A stretch of DNA of 64,000 nucleotides from Allacma fusca. Lineage: Eukaryota > Arthropoda > Collembola > Symphypleona > Sminthuridae. The position numbers and the translations under genes are program-made. The DNA lies in contig OX359245.1 in the NCBI GenBank assembly GCA_947179485.1, positions 4,073,001 through 4,137,000 of the forward strand, given 5' to 3'. Below the pieces are notes generated by a model, which was not told where the DNA came from, did not search any database, and was given only the letters and a program-made list of their open reading frames with translations. Shown piece by piece: positions 62,639 through 64,000 of the stretch (position 1 is the first letter of the stretch; every line of letters begins with the position of its first letter).

Positions 62639-63912
62639 TTAAACCGCAAAAGTTCGTATTTTCAAAACTGATATCTCTTCCCCCGTGATGACAATCTCTG
62701 CTCGAATATTTCTTATCGCAATTATTTGCATTTCTTCGCTTGCCTGAAAAATTTAAAATCTCGAGTAGAGTTCCAGAAAAATTGATAAAAACAGATTTTG
62801 AAAACAGAAATAGTTACTTTCAAATATTTCTTGTAATCATGAGTTTTCCATTGATTTTCATCCATCAATGCTTCAAGTTCTTTTTTCCCCGTGACACCTG
62901 GAAGGGGCACAAATGCTGCAGCAAATGATTTGCCTCCAGACCCAACTTTCAAAGCAATTACCAAAGCAATATCCGTTGAAATGATCTCGTAGGAAAACAT
63001 TGATTCCAAGTTCCTGCGTAATATAAATCAACACAATTTCACTTCAAAAATTGAAATTAAATATCTAAACAGATTTTGAATTCAATAATATTCATATAAA
63101 TGTAGGGAAATTTTCCTTCATCAGCAAAACGCCAGAAAAGATGCTCATACGTTTCATCCGATGCGAAAAAACTTTCTCGATGCAGAGGAAGTATTTCCAG
63201 AGGCAAGAAAATATTAGCTTCGGAATTACAGTACCAATTGTTCCGATTACTCAAAGGAACGCCCAAACAATTTACTAAAAAAAATAACACAGTGTAACTA
63301 CTAATTTGCAATATGTTTCACTGTAAAAAATTTGAAATTTTTGATAAACTGACCTATTTCAACCACGCAAGAAAACCTAAGGATTTTTCCGACAAATTTT
63401 GAACTTGTTTGGGCATTATCTGGGGATCGAATCGACTCTAAAGTTTTTCCCTCGAGGATCCGTTGTTTCCCTCCAATCACCGAACGTGGAGACACAGACA
63501 AGGTTCTGAATTCCAAGATTTCGACATGAAGGATAGATCTTGGAACATTGGTCATGTGACCTCTCATAAGTAAATTTCCATGAGTCACGAAAAGCTCTAA
63601 TGGGACTCTGCTCCTTCCATCCTGGAAGAAAATAAACTGACGAAATTGGTTTATAATAATTCGTTATCGTTGAGATAATCCTTGAGATATTTCTAACAAA
63701 AGTTTCTTCTTTCAAAAGTTCTTATATGAATCCAAACATCTGGTGAGGATTGCATCCTCCATAACTTGGAACCCAATTTTTGATCAATAGAAACGTCTGC
63801 GGGTGTGAATCCAATGCCGAGTCTAATATCGCCGTCAGAATAAATATAGCAACGAATGAATAACCTCAAGACCCGGGAAATTGCAAATGAGCACAAGAAG
63901 GAACAATTGTAC
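62639..63912 (-). CDS. Unrecognised multi-exon gene, copy 5 and most intact of its family (5' part uncertain)
   Basis: Minus-strand exons 63621-63354, 63274-63151, 63013-62818 and 62743-62639 join in phase without stops to about 230 residues. Phrases in order: DGRSRVPLELFVTHGNLLM, PRSILHVEILEFRTLSVSP, TSSKFVGKILRFSCVVEI, NCLGVPLSNRNNWYC, NIFLPLEILPLHRESFFASD, ISTDIALVIALKVGSGGKSF, then the last exon ASEEMQIIAIRNIRAEIVIT with a stop. A further exon from 63912 (SDGDIRLGIGFTPADVSID ... WRMQSSPDVWIH) probably precedes them, but no donor there gives the right phase with a good site: GTTTGG at 63742 fits the phase but is weak, and the better-placed GTTAGA does not. So the 5' end is either unresolved or broken. 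Alternating hydrophobic residues suggest a beta-rich fold. I do not recognise the family. Decayed copies lie at 44.4-48.9 kb. Confidence 0.55.
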
Positions 63913-64000
63913 CTGAAACAAATGAATAGATTAAAACAACTAAACAAGCATAATCCCAATTGGAATAATATTTTTTAAACGCAATTATTACGTAGGAGTT
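63913..64000. other. Window edge, upstream of the unrecognised gene
   Basis: Minus-strand sequence before the acceptor at 63913 could hold an intron or upstream exon; too little is present to decide. Confidence 0.4.

Noticed and set aside
63416-63715. Alternative minus frame reading through GWKEQSPIRAF
   Set aside because: It conflicts with the frame that joins in phase to the downstream exons and matches copy 2.
1-64000. tRNA and rRNA genes
   Set aside because: No T-arm GGTTCRANYCC with a foldable cloverleaf and no rRNA-like block was noticed by eye; a tRNAscan run would be needed to be sure.

Overview
The window looks like a gene-poor, transposon-rich stretch of an arthropod nuclear genome. 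It is AT-rich. Genes are split by short introns with clean GT/AG sites, AATAAA signals follow several stop codons, and there are no operons. The gene content is animal: a CAP secreted protein, a DUF229 alkaline-phosphatase-like ectoprotein, a paxillin-type LIM protein, an Nrarp-like ankyrin protein, a secreted CRAL-TRIO protein and an IKK-like kinase fragment. Secreted CRAL-TRIO and CAP families remind me of springtails (Collembola), and a crustacean is also possible. This is inference; nothing here fixes the species.

Layout. 1-3190: 3' part of a decayed non-LTR retrotransposon with two frameshifts. 6195-7322 (-): four-exon CAP gene with a TATA box. 7866-8828: hAT-type non-autonomous element. 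9968-12614 (+): four-exon DUF229 gene. 16862-19151 (+): seven-exon gene with five LIM domains. 19152-25670: no gene seen. 25670-26410 (-): Penelope-like remnant with a GIY-YIG endonuclease. 29471-30715 (-): three-exon Nrarp-like gene. 33866-34088: broken IKK-like kinase exon. 35011-35850: pogo/Tigger-like MITE. 37362-38671 (+): five-exon secreted CRAL-TRIO gene. 39690-39925: AT-rich minisatellite. 40971-44325: 19-bp satellite organised in 1035-bp higher-order units, nearly free of G on the + strand. 44357-48925 and 62639-63912: scattered, inverted and partly broken copies of an exon family I do not recognise. 47278-62454: dense transposons, including a Tc1 element that carries both a SINE-like insertion and a hAT element.

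The coding genes are unrelated single-copy-looking loci and do not form a pathway. Exon joins were made by hand: for each intact gene every splice phase was checked and the reading frame closes without stops. The strongest leads are the unrecognised exon family, the higher-order satellite beside it, and a set of six hAT-type elements each with a perfect 8-bp target duplication.
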